DNA of 64,000 bases, taken from NCBI GenBank assembly GCA_023413135.1, contig JAEZQK010000030.1:15423-79422 (forward strand). The letters are read 5' to 3'. Below, one piece after another: positions 18,065 through 26,125 of the stretch. The position numbers and the translations under genes were made by a program. The stretch comes from Bacillota bacterium (lineage in GTDB: Bacteria; Bacillota; Clostridia; Christensenellales; Aristaeellaceae). Position 1 is the stretch's first letter. Each line of letters opens with the position of its first letter. The notes beneath the pieces are model-generated. The model was not told the DNA's origin, did not search any database, and saw nothing but the letters and a program-made list of their open reading frames with translations.

Positions 18065-19077
18065 GATTCCAACCTCCGTGCGGATCCCCGCTTGATCAAT
18101 GTGGCCTCGAAGACCAGGTGGCCCGTCTGTCCGCCCTGCATCTGCTCAAACAGCAGCCCAAGAGCTGCGCTGGCCATTTCTACCGCGGGCTGGGCAACGG
18201 TATCCAAAGACGGGTGGTAATACTCCGCTGCTTCGATGCCGTCAAAGCCGACAATGGAAATGTCTTCGGGTATACGCTGTCCCGAGGTCAATACGGCCTT
18301 GGCCACGCCGGTGGCAATGGTGTCCGAGGCCGCGAAGGCGGCGGTGAAAGGTATGCCGCGCATCTTAAGCGCCCGCATGGCGGCAAAGCCCGAGGCGGCG
18401 GTATATTCACAATCCTGTACAAGCTGCGGGCGGAAGGGGATGGCGTGGGCCTCCAGCGCCGCGCGGTACCCCATCATTCGGCGGTACCCGGTGGTGTTTT
18501 CGCTGTTGGGCAGCTTGGCAAAAAAGCAGATGTCCCTGTGGCCCAGGGAAATGAGGTATTCCACGGCTTTGGACGCTTCCCGCATGTCGTCGATGATGAC
18601 GCTGGAATACAATGGGCGCGGCGCGTCCGGCGCGGTGAAGGTCAGCATGGCGCAGGGCACCCCTGCCAGCTGGAGAAACTGCTGCTCGGTATGGTCGTAC
18701 TGGCCGCCGATCAATATCACGCCGCACAGCTTTTTATCGGCGGCCAGGTACGCGGCTTTGGTCAGCTCATCCTGGCCATCCTCCACCGGCTCTACCAGGA
18801 AGGGGATGTTCCGAAGATTGAGCTGCCGCTTGATCTCATGGATCATGGGCACGAAAAAAGGGTTGGCGATGCTGCGAACCAGCAAGCCGATGGTGCGGCT
18901 CTGGCTGATCTTGAGGCTGCGGGCACTGACATTGGGCACATAGCCCAGATGTTTGGCGGCACGCAGTACGCGCTGGCGCGTCTCCTCACTGACCGGCCCG
19001 GTAGCGTTGAGCACCCGGGAGATGGTGGAAATACTGACTTGGGCCTCCCGCGCCACATCATGAATGCTGGGTTTCAC
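18061..19077 (-). CDS. LacI family transcriptional regulator
   Basis: This 338-residue repressor starts at a GTG preceded by AGGAGGGG. Residues 1-60 are the LacI helix-turn-helix and hinge (IHDVAREAQVSISTISRVLN, then RSLKISQSRTIGLLV), followed by a periplasmic-binding-protein-like sugar-sensing domain. It sits between the sugar ABC transporter genes upstream and the GH94 and GH39 genes downstream, so it very likely controls this locus. Two perfect AAAAACGTTTTT palindromes upstream of the transporter operon (22662-22675 and 22836-22847) have the shape of LacI operators. A terminator separates it from the binding-protein gene; its 3' end overlaps the GH94 start by four bases. Confidence 0.92.
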   Translation of the reverse strand: MKPSIHDVAREAQVSISTISRVLNATGPVSEETRQRVLRAAKHLGYVPNVSARSLKISQSRTIGLLVRSIANPFFVPMIHEIKRQLNLRNIPFLVEPVEDGQDELTKAAYLAADKKLCGVILIGGQYDHTEQQFLQLAGVPCAMLTFTAPDAPRPLYSSVIIDDMREASKAVEYLISLGHRDICFFAKLPNSENTTGYRRMMGYRAALEAHAIPFRPQLVQDCEYTAASGFAAMRALKMRGIPFTAAFAASDTIATGVAKAVLTSGQRIPEDISIVGFDGIEAAEYYHPSLDTVAQPAVEMASAALGLLFEQMQGGQTGHLVFEATLIKRGSARRLES

Positions 19078-19105
19078 GCAAACCCCTCCTCGTTTTTAAA
19101 AAGAA

Positions 19106-19138
19106 AGGGGAACGGAGGGAACTCCTCCGTTCTCCCCT
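19106..19138 (-). terminator. Terminator after the sugar-binding protein gene
   Basis: On the minus strand, a 13-bp stem (AGGGGA and ACGGAGG arms with a 2-base bulge, 5-base loop) is followed by TTTCTTTTT. It lies about 30 bases after the stop and should end most transporter transcripts before lacI. Confidence 0.8.
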
Positions 19139-19168
19139 CATTGGGCGGTCTTGACTTACGCCGCTTGC

Positions 19169-20680
19169 CTATTGGTTGATGGGCGTGAAGGCGTTAAGCT
19201 GGGTCTTGACCTCCTGGATGACTGTTTCAATGCCGGCCTGGGTGAGGCTGTTGCGATAATTCGCCACGGCGGTCTCCACATCCTCCGGAGTCTTGCCCAA
19301 CAGAATCTGACGGCCCAACTCGTTGTTGATGTCGGAAATCGCAGCCAGTTCATTGACGACATTGGTGGGGTCAAAGCTGAAGCCGCTGAAGGGATTGGCA
19401 ATGGCAGTCTTCTTCCACTCCTCGATCAGCTCATACCGGCGGGGATCTTCGGTCTGATAGGGGATGTTGAACTTGTCGTTGCGCAGCGACCAGCCGGCAA
19501 AGCCGAAGCCATCCACTGCCTGGTCAAAAGTGGCGGGCTGTGTTACCTTGCCATCCTTGATCTCATAATGCCGTCCCTCGATGCCGTACTGGAACAGGCG
19601 GTAGTAGGTTTCGTCGGTCATCAGCTTCTCGATCACCTTCAAGGCGCGCTCGGGATTGCCGGAAGTTACGCTGATGACGGTAGAGTTGTCCACGCCGGCC
19701 TTGACGAGCACCTTGCCGTTATCCACGGCGGGGCTCCACCAATTGACCGCTACGCCGGGCAGGGATTTTTCCTTGGTGCCGTAATGCCCCGTCCAGTCAG
19801 GCATATGGGTAAGGTATCCTGAGGAGATGCCGTTTAACAGGTTATCCTTGGAGCCCGTCTTGGCGGCAAGCACATCCTGGGCAAAATAGCCGGCGTTGGC
19901 CCATTCCTTCATTCGCTTGGCCCAGGCCATGAACTCCTCCGTAAAGGCGGGGTGAAGGATCTCGGTGTACTTTTCAGGGCTTTGGCATACCAGCGGGACC
20001 TGGCTCTCGGGCAGACCGGGTGCCAGAATCCATTCGCCCGTCATATCCACAAACATGCGGTAGATGGCGTTGGACTCATCCGCATTGCCGTTGATGGGGG
20101 CGAAGGTCTCGTTCTTGGCGATGGCCGCCAGATAGGCCTCCATGGTTTCCAGGGAAGTGACCGGCTCCAGGTTGTACTTTGTACGCAGGTCATCGCGGTA
20201 GGCAAAGCCATAGGGGGTGAATTCGCTGTACAGGCAGGGCACGCCATAAATGCGCCCGTTGTACTTGGCACCCGCCCAGGTTCCCTCGGGGATGGCCGCT
20301 TTAAGGGTAGGCACCTGGTCCAACAGGTCGGTGATGTCCGTCAGCACGCCCTGGGAGGCCAGCGTGTAGTAGGAGATTACCGCCGTGGGCGAGGCATGGC
20401 TCATGTCAAAGGCCTCGCCGGAGGCGAACAGCAGGGGATACTTGGTGGCGATATCGCCCCAGTCGATGTACTTGATTTCAATGGTGCAGTTCAGGTCTTC
20501 CATCAGCTTCTTGTTGAGTTCATTGAGCACATCGCGGTTGGCTACGCCCTCGCCGCCCCACAGGTAGTACGTTAAGTTGACGGTTTTGGACATGTCATCC
20601 TGCGCCAGCGCGGGGGCCGAGAACATGGCCAGCCCCAGGATCAGCACCAGCAGCATGCTCAGCCAGGTCTTGGTTTTCAT
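19169..20680 (-). CDS. Sugar ABC transporter substrate-binding protein (LplA-like, DUF3502)
   Basis: This 503-residue extracellular binding protein has a Sec signal peptide (MKTKTWLSMLLVLILGLAMF, cleavage expected after SAPALA). No lipobox cysteine is present, unlike most Gram-positive binding proteins. The family 1 binding fold follows (LTYYLWGGEGVANRDVLNEL). The C-terminus (GFSFDPTNVVNELAAISDIN to the end) is the DUF3502 region typical of LplA-type oligosaccharide-binding proteins. It works with the two permeases upstream; no dedicated ATPase is present, so a shared MsmX-type ATPase is expected. The gene is preceded by AAGGAGG and followed by a terminator. Confidence 0.9.
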   Translation of the reverse strand: MKTKTWLSMLLVLILGLAMFSAPALAQDDMSKTVNLTYYLWGGEGVANRDVLNELNKKLMEDLNCTIEIKYIDWGDIATKYPLLFASGEAFDMSHASPTAVISYYTLASQGVLTDITDLLDQVPTLKAAIPEGTWAGAKYNGRIYGVPCLYSEFTPYGFAYRDDLRTKYNLEPVTSLETMEAYLAAIAKNETFAPINGNADESNAIYRMFVDMTGEWILAPGLPESQVPLVCQSPEKYTEILHPAFTEEFMAWAKRMKEWANAGYFAQDVLAAKTGSKDNLLNGISSGYLTHMPDWTGHYGTKEKSLPGVAVNWWSPAVDNGKVLVKAGVDNSTVISVTSGNPERALKVIEKLMTDETYYRLFQYGIEGRHYEIKDGKVTQPATFDQAVDGFGFAGWSLRNDKFNIPYQTEDPRRYELIEEWKKTAIANPFSGFSFDPTNVVNELAAISDINNELGRQILLGKTPEDVETAVANYRNSLTQAGIETVIQEVKTQLNAFTPINQ

Positions 20681-20741
20681 GAAATTTTCCTCCTTGTATT
20701 TTTTAAGCTACCGTGTAGCTTAGGTACCCAAATCAAAAGAA

Positions 20742-21653
20742 TCATCCCTTGACGGAGCCCACCGTCAGGCCGGCCACAAAATACCGCTGCACCAGCGGAT
20801 AGAATACAATCACCGGCCCTGTGGCGATGACGGCTACCGCCATCTTGATGGATTGTGTAGGCAGGAGGGAGGTATCGATGGTGACACCCTGGTTGATGAG
20901 GCTTTGCACATTGGTCTGGCTCACCAGTTTTTGCAGGTACAATTGCAGGGGGTAGAGCCTTTCCACGCTCAGATACAGCATGCCGTTGTACCATTCGTTC
21001 CAGTAGCCCAGCGCGGTAAACAGGCCCACCGTGGCCAGAGAGGGGATGGCCAGGGGCATAAATATCTGCCAATAGATTCGAAAATCCCCCGCCCCGTCAA
21101 TCGTGGCGGATTCGTACAGGGAATCGGGAATGCTGCGCAAGAAATTGCGCATGAGGAAAATGGACCAGGCGCCTACCAGGCCCGGGAACAAAAGCGAAAA
21201 AACCGTATCCTTGAACCCCAGGATCTGGACGTAGAGGATGTAGGTAGGAACCAGCCCCGCGCCGAACAACGTGGGAAAGTAGAAAAATAAGGAAAAGGCG
21301 TTGCGATAGAAAAAATCCTTGCGGTTTAATACATAGCCGGTCATGGACATGATGAAAAGTCCGGTAGCGGTACCCGCCAGGGTGATGAATATCGTAACCT
21401 GATAGGCGTCGATGAGCTTGCGGGGGTTGCGGAACAAAAAGTTGTAAGCCTCTGCCGACCACTGGTTTGGGACCAGCTTATACCCCTGGGTGATGATCTC
21501 ATTTTCCGACATAAAGGAGGAAGTGATCATCAGCGCAAAAGGGAACAGGCAAAGCAAGGCAAAAAGTGTGACAAGCAGATAGAACACGGCATGCATGGGA
21601 CGTGTGCCGCGCCCGTTTGCGGTCACCCGGCGATGAATATTTGCCTGAAGCAT
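20742..21653 (-). CDS. Sugar ABC transporter permease (YtcP/LplC-like)
   Basis: This 303-residue inner permease of the CUT1 carbohydrate ABC family has about six transmembrane helices, starting with HAVFYLLVTLFALLCLFPFA. The conserved cytoplasmic EAA loop that contacts the ATPase is visible as YESATIDGAGDFRIYWQIFM near residue 190. An AGGAGG lies 8 bases upstream. It starts 11 bp after the LplB-like gene and is followed after 61 bp by the binding-protein gene, so the three form one operon. The ending VGSVKG is typical of this subfamily. Confidence 0.92.
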   Translation of the reverse strand: MLQANIHRRVTANGRGTRPMHAVFYLLVTLFALLCLFPFALMITSSFMSENEIITQGYKLVPNQWSAEAYNFLFRNPRKLIDAYQVTIFITLAGTATGLFIMSMTGYVLNRKDFFYRNAFSLFFYFPTLFGAGLVPTYILYVQILGFKDTVFSLLFPGLVGAWSIFLMRNFLRSIPDSLYESATIDGAGDFRIYWQIFMPLAIPSLATVGLFTALGYWNEWYNGMLYLSVERLYPLQLYLQKLVSQTNVQSLINQGVTIDTSLLPTQSIKMAVAVIATGPVIVFYPLVQRYFVAGLTVGSVKG

Positions 21654-21664
21654 GCTTAAGCCTC

Positions 21665-22627
21665 CTAAAACAAGGAATTCTCGGGATCAACGCGCCGCAC
21701 CAGGGCGTTGACCAGGAAAACCACGATCATGCCAAACAACGACTGATAAAAGCCTACGGCGGCGCTCTGGGAGAAATTGAACTGCCCCATCAGGCTGCGG
21801 AATACAAAGGTGTCGATGACATCGGTCTCAGGATAGAGCACACTGTTGTTGCCGATGAGATTGTAAAACAGGTCGAACTGCCCGCGCAGGATGCCGCCCA
21901 GATCGAACAGGATCAGCAGCACCACCGTGGGCCTAAGCATGGGCAGGGTAATATGGCGGATGCGCTGGCCATCGCTGGCACCGTCGATATAAGCCGCCTC
22001 ATAAATCTCCGAGCTGATGCCGGTAATGGTGGCCAGATAGATGATCATGCCATAGCCGGTAGCCTTCCAGATGCGGAAGAAGAGGATGATATATTTCCAA
22101 ATGCCCGGGCTGCTGTAAAATGAATACGCTTCGCCTCCAAACGCCTTGATAAGCATGTTGACAAATCCATTGTTGTAATTGAAAAAGTTATAGGCGAACA
22201 CGCCAACAATTACATAGGAGATAAAATGGGGCAGCAAAATGACGGACTGGGAGATGCGCCGGAAGGATCTGCTGGCCACCTCGGAAAGCATGACGGCAAA
22301 AGCGACCTGAAATATGTTGGTCAGCAGAATGAAGGCCAAATTGTACAGTACTGTGTTTTGGGTGATCTGCATAAGCTTTCCGGTTTTGATGAGAAATTCA
22401 AAGTTCTTCAGCCCCACAAACGGGCTGCCGAAAATGCCCTTGCCCATATTGTACTGCACAAAGGCGATATAGGAACCGGGCATAGGCAGATACAGGAACA
22501 CAAGGAAGTAGATCGTGGCCGGAAGAATCATCAGGAAGAGCACCCAATGACGGTTGACTTCCCGGCCCAGCCTGCGCAAGCCGCGGACCGGGCGTGGCGG
22601 AGTCGCCGGAACAGGAGGCTGAACCAT
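21665..22627 (-). CDS. Sugar ABC transporter permease (LplB-like)
   Basis: This is the first gene of the oligosaccharide ABC operon, 320 residues from the Met at 22627. An in-frame Met two codons earlier abuts GGTGAGGG, so the second one, with a 7-base spacing, is preferred. After a Pro/Arg-rich N-terminus come about six membrane helices (HWVLFLMILPATIYFLVFLY onward) and an EAA loop (IYEAAYIDGASDGQRIRHIT). The end VDPENSLF is characteristic of LplB/YteP-type permeases for complex oligosaccharides. It is driven by the strong promoter at 22683-22711, with an operator at the transcript start. Confidence 0.92.
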   Translation of the reverse strand: MVQPPVPATPPRPVRGLRRLGREVNRHWVLFLMILPATIYFLVFLYLPMPGSYIAFVQYNMGKGIFGSPFVGLKNFEFLIKTGKLMQITQNTVLYNLAFILLTNIFQVAFAVMLSEVASRSFRRISQSVILLPHFISYVIVGVFAYNFFNYNNGFVNMLIKAFGGEAYSFYSSPGIWKYIILFFRIWKATGYGMIIYLATITGISSEIYEAAYIDGASDGQRIRHITLPMLRPTVVLLILFDLGGILRGQFDLFYNLIGNNSVLYPETDVIDTFVFRSLMGQFNFSQSAAVGFYQSLFGMIVVFLVNALVRRVDPENSLF

Positions 22628-22661
22628 GCACATCCCTCACCTATAAAGCAATTGCGTAGAG

Positions 22662-22675
22662 TAAAAACGTTTTTA
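22662..22675. promoter_or_regulatory. Palindromic operator O1 at the transporter promoter
   Basis: TAAAAACGTTTTTA is a perfect 14-bp palindrome with the central CG typical of LacI-family operators. It lies at the predicted transcript start of the sugar transporter operon, ideal for repression. The LacI protein at 18061-19077 is the likely ligand-responsive binder. Confidence 0.65.
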
Positions 22676-22682
22676 TAAGGGA

Positions 22683-22711
22683 ATCATAGTACTATAATCC
22701 ATATTTGTCAA
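22683..22711 (-). promoter_or_regulatory. Promoter of the sugar ABC transporter operon
   Basis: TTGACA (22706-22711), a 17-bp spacer and TATGAT (22683-22688) on the minus strand form a near-consensus sigma-A promoter. The start point is near 22676, just before operator O1. Confidence 0.8.
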
Positions 22712-22835
22712 TACAGAATATATAATATGCCTTAAAATTATTCTAAAGTAATGCTCCGTTTCTTGAAATATGGCAAGTGACTAAAAAATATATGCTACAT
22801 TTTCGTGAATTGGGCTTGTTTTTCAAGAAAATAAT

Positions 22836-22847
22836 AAAAACGTTTTT
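22836..22847. promoter_or_regulatory. Upstream palindromic operator O2
   Basis: AAAAACGTTTTT repeats the core of operator O1 about 170 bp upstream. The spacing would allow repression by DNA looping, as for other LacI-family systems. It sits between the DUF3892 terminator and the transporter promoter. Confidence 0.5.
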
Positions 22848-22867
22848 CTGGGAAAGATTTTCATAAC

Positions 22868-22904
22868 AAAAAAGCGGACGGCCTTACCTCCCGCAAAGCC
22901 ATCC
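22868..22904 (-). terminator. Terminator of the DUF3892 gene
   Basis: On the minus strand a roughly 10-bp imperfect stem (GGATGGCTTT with AAGGCCGTCC) is followed by GC and six T residues, about 40 bases after the stop codon. Confidence 0.6.
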
Positions 22905-22942
22905 ACCTTTTCCTGCTGCGATCCATAAAGCTGCGAACCTTA

Positions 22943-23239
22943 TTACTGGGGCACGGACGGCAAATTGCCCAAATTACTGCCTTCGTTTTCATCCGGCAGG
23001 GATTTCAAATACTCGCTTCCCTTTCGTGTTGCAATGCCAACGCCCTGAATGCCTCCCTGCCTGGCAAGCTGGATACCTTCTTCTTTGCTCAAAACACGGC
23101 CGTCCGACAATTGATAGCCGGTGATGCGGCCGCCCTTCTTTACCAGCGCGGTGATCCGCTTGGCATCCGGTTTGGGCTGCGGTACATCCTGCAGTGCCAT
23201 CATCGGCAGTTTCGATAAACCTTGATTCATATCAGACAT
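22943..23239 (-). CDS. Small DUF3892 protein
   Basis: The protein has 98 residues from the Met at 23239 (GGGAGG 10 bases upstream); an upstream in-frame Met at 23260 has no binding site. Its core, ITALVKKGGRITGYQLSDGR followed by VLSKEEGIQLARQGGIQGVG, matches the DUF3892 family, common in Bacillota and of unknown function. No signal peptide or membrane helix is present; both ends are Pro- and Asn-rich. It is a single-gene unit between two transport operons, with its own terminator. No clear promoter was found. Confidence 0.8.
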   Translation of the reverse strand: MSDMNQGLSKLPMMALQDVPQPKPDAKRITALVKKGGRITGYQLSDGRVLSKEEGIQLARQGGIQGVGIATRKGSEYLKSLPDENEGSNLGNLPSVPQ

Positions 23240-23391
23240 TGAAAACCAACCTCCCATCACCGCTCAACGCGAAAACGATCTGCTTCAACAATAGCTTTCC
23301 GCCCAGGAAGAATACTATTCCCCGGCCCGGCGTTCACTTTCGCGAGCGGTAATGGCTGCATATGATTTTCGATCTGGCATGGTCCGGCCAT

Positions 23392-24300
23392 TTACGATTC
23401 CAAAAGTGGCAGGGGCAGGACTCCGATCCCCTCCATCATTTGATCATAAGCGTTGGTCAATACCGTATCGATGCCAAGCCGGCGGTAGGCCAGCGCTTCC
23501 TTGGGGGCGTCACACCAGAACAGATTGCAGTGAAGGCTGTTGGCTTTTGCCTTGTCGATCATGGCTTTGGTCAGGAACAGCTTGCAAAACTGCACCCGGC
23601 TGCATGAAAAGCGCAGCGCATTTTCCACGATGGAATAATTCATGTGGCCCTCCAGGCAGCAGCGGGGCAGGTCCGGCGCCAGCTTAAGGGCTGTGAGGAG
23701 CACATCCTTTTCCCCAGTGACATAAACCCGGTCCATGGCGCGGTGCGCCTGAATCAGACGCAAAATCTCCTCAAACACCCGGGGCGGATACGGATCAACC
23801 GGCCGGTCCTCCACCTGGGGCAGCACCTGCTCCACTCCTTCGGCCAGCGGTGGAAACAGCGTCTCCCGCCGGCTATAGACCTGCCCCAGCAGGCGCATCC
23901 TTTCCCGCATACAGGGATCCGTAACCGGCGGCTGGCCGGCGGACTTGATATGCAGGTTGATGGTCACACGGCGGCCAAAGGCCTCCAGGACCTCTTCGAA
24001 CAAGGGTAAGGGTGTAACGTCAAAGCCACCCGGGAACCGGTTCCCCGCGTTCAGCCGGCGCAGCTGATCGTACTCCATCTGTGCGATGAGACCGTGGCCG
24101 TCGGTGGTGCGGTCCACCGTGGGATCATGGCAGACAACCAGCGTGCCATCCTTAGCCGGCCACAGATCCAGTTCAATTTCCTCCGCGCCGTTTTGGACGG
24201 CCGCCTCAAAGGCGGGCAGCGTGTTTTCGGGTGCCCTTACATTCATGCCCCGGTGGGCGCAAAGAAACGCAGGAATGCCGGGATTGACCGCTGCATTCAT
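23392..24300 (-). CDS. Glycerophosphodiester phosphodiesterase family protein
   Basis: This 302-residue GDPD-family TIM-barrel protein hydrolyses glycerophosphodiesters to glycerol 3-phosphate and an alcohol. The diagnostic N-terminal signature is intact: AHRGMNVRAPENTLPAFEAA with the catalytic His-Arg and Glu-Asn, the metal ligands in EEIELDLWPAKDG, and the second His in VVCHDPTVDRTTDG. There is no signal peptide, so it should act in the cytoplasm on imported substrate. It is the last gene of the oligopeptide-type ABC operon, 27 bp after the last permease. Its presence there suggests that the transporter may bring in phosphodiester- or headgroup-containing compounds, or that the gene is simply co-regulated. 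Confidence 0.88.
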   Translation of the reverse strand: MNAAVNPGIPAFLCAHRGMNVRAPENTLPAFEAAVQNGAEEIELDLWPAKDGTLVVCHDPTVDRTTDGHGLIAQMEYDQLRRLNAGNRFPGGFDVTPLPLFEEVLEAFGRRVTINLHIKSAGQPPVTDPCMRERMRLLGQVYSRRETLFPPLAEGVEQVLPQVEDRPVDPYPPRVFEEILRLIQAHRAMDRVYVTGEKDVLLTALKLAPDLPRCCLEGHMNYSIVENALRFSCSRVQFCKLFLTKAMIDKAKANSLHCNLFWCDAPKEALAYRRLGIDTVLTNAYDQMMEGIGVLPLPLLES

Positions 24301-24327
24301 GATGCATAGTTTCCTTTCTATTGCCTA

Positions 24328-25185
24328 TTAAGATTTGTTTTGAAGCTTGGGGTCCAGTTTGTCCCGCAGCCAATCCCCGATAAGGGAGATTTGCAGGATC
24401 AAAAGCACAATGGCGGCCCCCGGTACAATGGCCATCCACCATTGATTGATCATGTAAGTGCGGCCTCCGCTGACCAGCACGCCAAGGGAAGTGTTGGGGG
24501 GCTGGATGCCCAGGCCCATAAAGGACAGGGAGCTTTCCAGCAGGATGAAGGAGCTCATGGACAGCGTGGCCTGCACGATCACGGGCGAGGCGATGTTTGG
24601 CAGCAGGTGCTCTATCAGGATGCGCATGGGCGAAGCGCCAATGGCGCGGCTGCATTCAATGAAGCTGGCATTTTTCAATTGCAAAATTTGACCCCTGATC
24701 AGCCTGGCAAAGCCGGACCATCCGGTAATGCCAATCACGAACACCAGCGTGGCCTGGGATGTGCCAAGCACGCAGGCGCAGATGATACCGATGATTGTGG
24801 CCGGGACGGAGAGGCGGGCATCCACCAGCATCATGCAAACCGCGTCCACCTTGCCGCCGAACAAGCCACCTGCCACACCCAGGGAAATCCCCAGCGCCAA
24901 GGCAATGAGCATGCCGGAAAAGGATATGGCCAGGGATGTGCGCATGCCATAGACCAGGCGCACGGCCAGATCGCGTCCCAACTCGTCCGTACCGAACAGG
25001 AAGGGGGAGGAAGAATCCAAGAAGGTAGGCTTCTTCAGCCTTTGCAGCAGGTTTGTCGCCCCCAGGTCCACCGGGAACAGCACCGGCGCCAGGATTGCCA
25101 GTATGACCATGGCGAAAAGAAGCAGGATCATGATCAAAATCGACACAGGGATAGACCGGTGTTTTTTGGGTGTTCGCCGACGCAT
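24328..25185 (-). CDS. Peptide/nickel-type ABC transporter permease (DppC/OppC-like)
   Basis: This 285-residue permease has a Lys/Arg-rich N-terminus, one N-terminal helix (SILIMILLLFAMVILAILAP), then five further helices after an external segment containing FLFGTDELGRDLAVRLVYGM, which is diagnostic for the DppC/OppC family. The EAA-type loop reads ECSRAIGASPMRILIEHLLP. AAGGAGG precedes the ATG. It pairs with the DppB-like permease 16 bp upstream to form the membrane channel of the transporter encoded by this operon. Confidence 0.92.
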   Translation of the reverse strand: MRRRTPKKHRSIPVSILIMILLLFAMVILAILAPVLFPVDLGATNLLQRLKKPTFLDSSSPFLFGTDELGRDLAVRLVYGMRTSLAISFSGMLIALALGISLGVAGGLFGGKVDAVCMMLVDARLSVPATIIGIICACVLGTSQATLVFVIGITGWSGFARLIRGQILQLKNASFIECSRAIGASPMRILIEHLLPNIASPVIVQATLSMSSFILLESSLSFMGLGIQPPNTSLGVLVSGGRTYMINQWWMAIVPGAAIVLLILQISLIGDWLRDKLDPKLQNKS

Positions 25186-25201
25186 GGGAATCTCCTCCTT
25201 C

Positions 25202-26125
25202 CTAATATGAATCCCGGATGCGGGGATCCAGCCAGTTATAGGAAAGATCCACCAGAAGATTGATGAACGTCACCGATATGGCGATCACCAGCACGCCGAA
25301 CTGCACCAGCGGAAAATCCCGGTGCTTGGCCCCATTGATGATCAGCGTGCCGATCCCCGGCCAGGAAAAGACAGTTTCCACCACCACCGAGCCGCCTATG
25401 AGCGTGCTTAACTGCCCGCCCAGGATGGTGATCACCGGCACCAGGGCGTTGCGCAGCGCATGGACCAGGATGACCCTGCGTTCCTTGACCCCTTTGATCC
25501 GGGCGCTGTCCAGGTACTCCTGACGGATCACATCCAGCATGGAACTGCGGGTCAGCCTTGCGATACTGGCGGTAGGCCCCGCGGCCAGGGTGATCACCGG
25601 CATGATATAGGAATAGAGCCCCGCCTCCGAACCACCGCTGGGCAGCCATCGAAGCTGCAAGCTGAACAGGAAGATGAGCAGGATACCCAGCACGAAATTG
25701 GGCACCGTATACCCCACCACCGCCGTGCCCATAACGGCCCGGTCGCCAAAGGTATTGTGGCGGACCGCGGCGTAGATGCCGATGGGGATGCCCAGCAGCA
25801 CCGACAGCCCGAAGACCCACATCCCCAAAGTGAGCGTAGCGCCCACCCGCTGGGAGAACAGTTCCAATACCGGTTTCTTATAAAAGTAGCTGACGCCCGC
25901 ATCCCCCCGGAACATTTTCAAAAAATAGCTGAAGTACTGGGTCAGCAGCGGTTTGTCCAGCCCCAGCTGGACGCGCATGGACTGCCTGGCCGCTTCATCG
26001 GCACTGTCGCTTAAGATCCAGTCCACCGGGTCGCCTGTCAGGCGGGTAAGGATGAACACCAGCGTCCAGACCACCCAAATGGTCAAAATCGCCTTCAAAA
26101 GCCGCAACAGGATGTATTTTTTCAT
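25202..26125 (-). CDS. Peptide/nickel-type ABC transporter permease (DppB/OppB-like)
   Basis: The protein has 307 residues from the Met at 26125, which has AGGAGGGG five bases upstream. The N-terminal helix (YILLRLLKAILTIWVVWTLV) and the following DppB signature (ILTRLTGDPVDWILSD, MRVQLGLDKPLLTQYFSYFL) identify an OppB/DppB-type permease; six helices are predicted. The EAA loop is MLDVIRQEYLDSARIKGVKE, and the C-terminal helix ends in LSYNWLDPRIR. The start overlaps the preceding ATPase stop as ATGA, indicating translational coupling. Confidence 0.93.
   Translation of the reverse strand: MKKYILLRLLKAILTIWVVWTLVFILTRLTGDPVDWILSDSADEAARQSMRVQLGLDKPLLTQYFSYFLKMFRGDAGVSYFYKKPVLELFSQRVGATLTLGMWVFGLSVLLGIPIGIYAAVRHNTFGDRAVMGTAVVGYTVPNFVLGILLIFLFSLQLRWLPSGGSEAGLYSYIMPVITLAAGPTASIARLTRSSMLDVIRQEYLDSARIKGVKERRVILVHALRNALVPVITILGGQLSTLIGGSVVVETVFSWPGIGTLIINGAKHRDFPLVQFGVLVIAISVTFINLLVDLSYNWLDPRIRDSY

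Noticed and set aside
18118..19179. 353-residue plus-strand frame opposite the LacI-type gene.
   Set aside because: The minus strand encodes an unmistakable LacI protein over the same bases; the plus-strand product is low-complexity and lacks a start signal.
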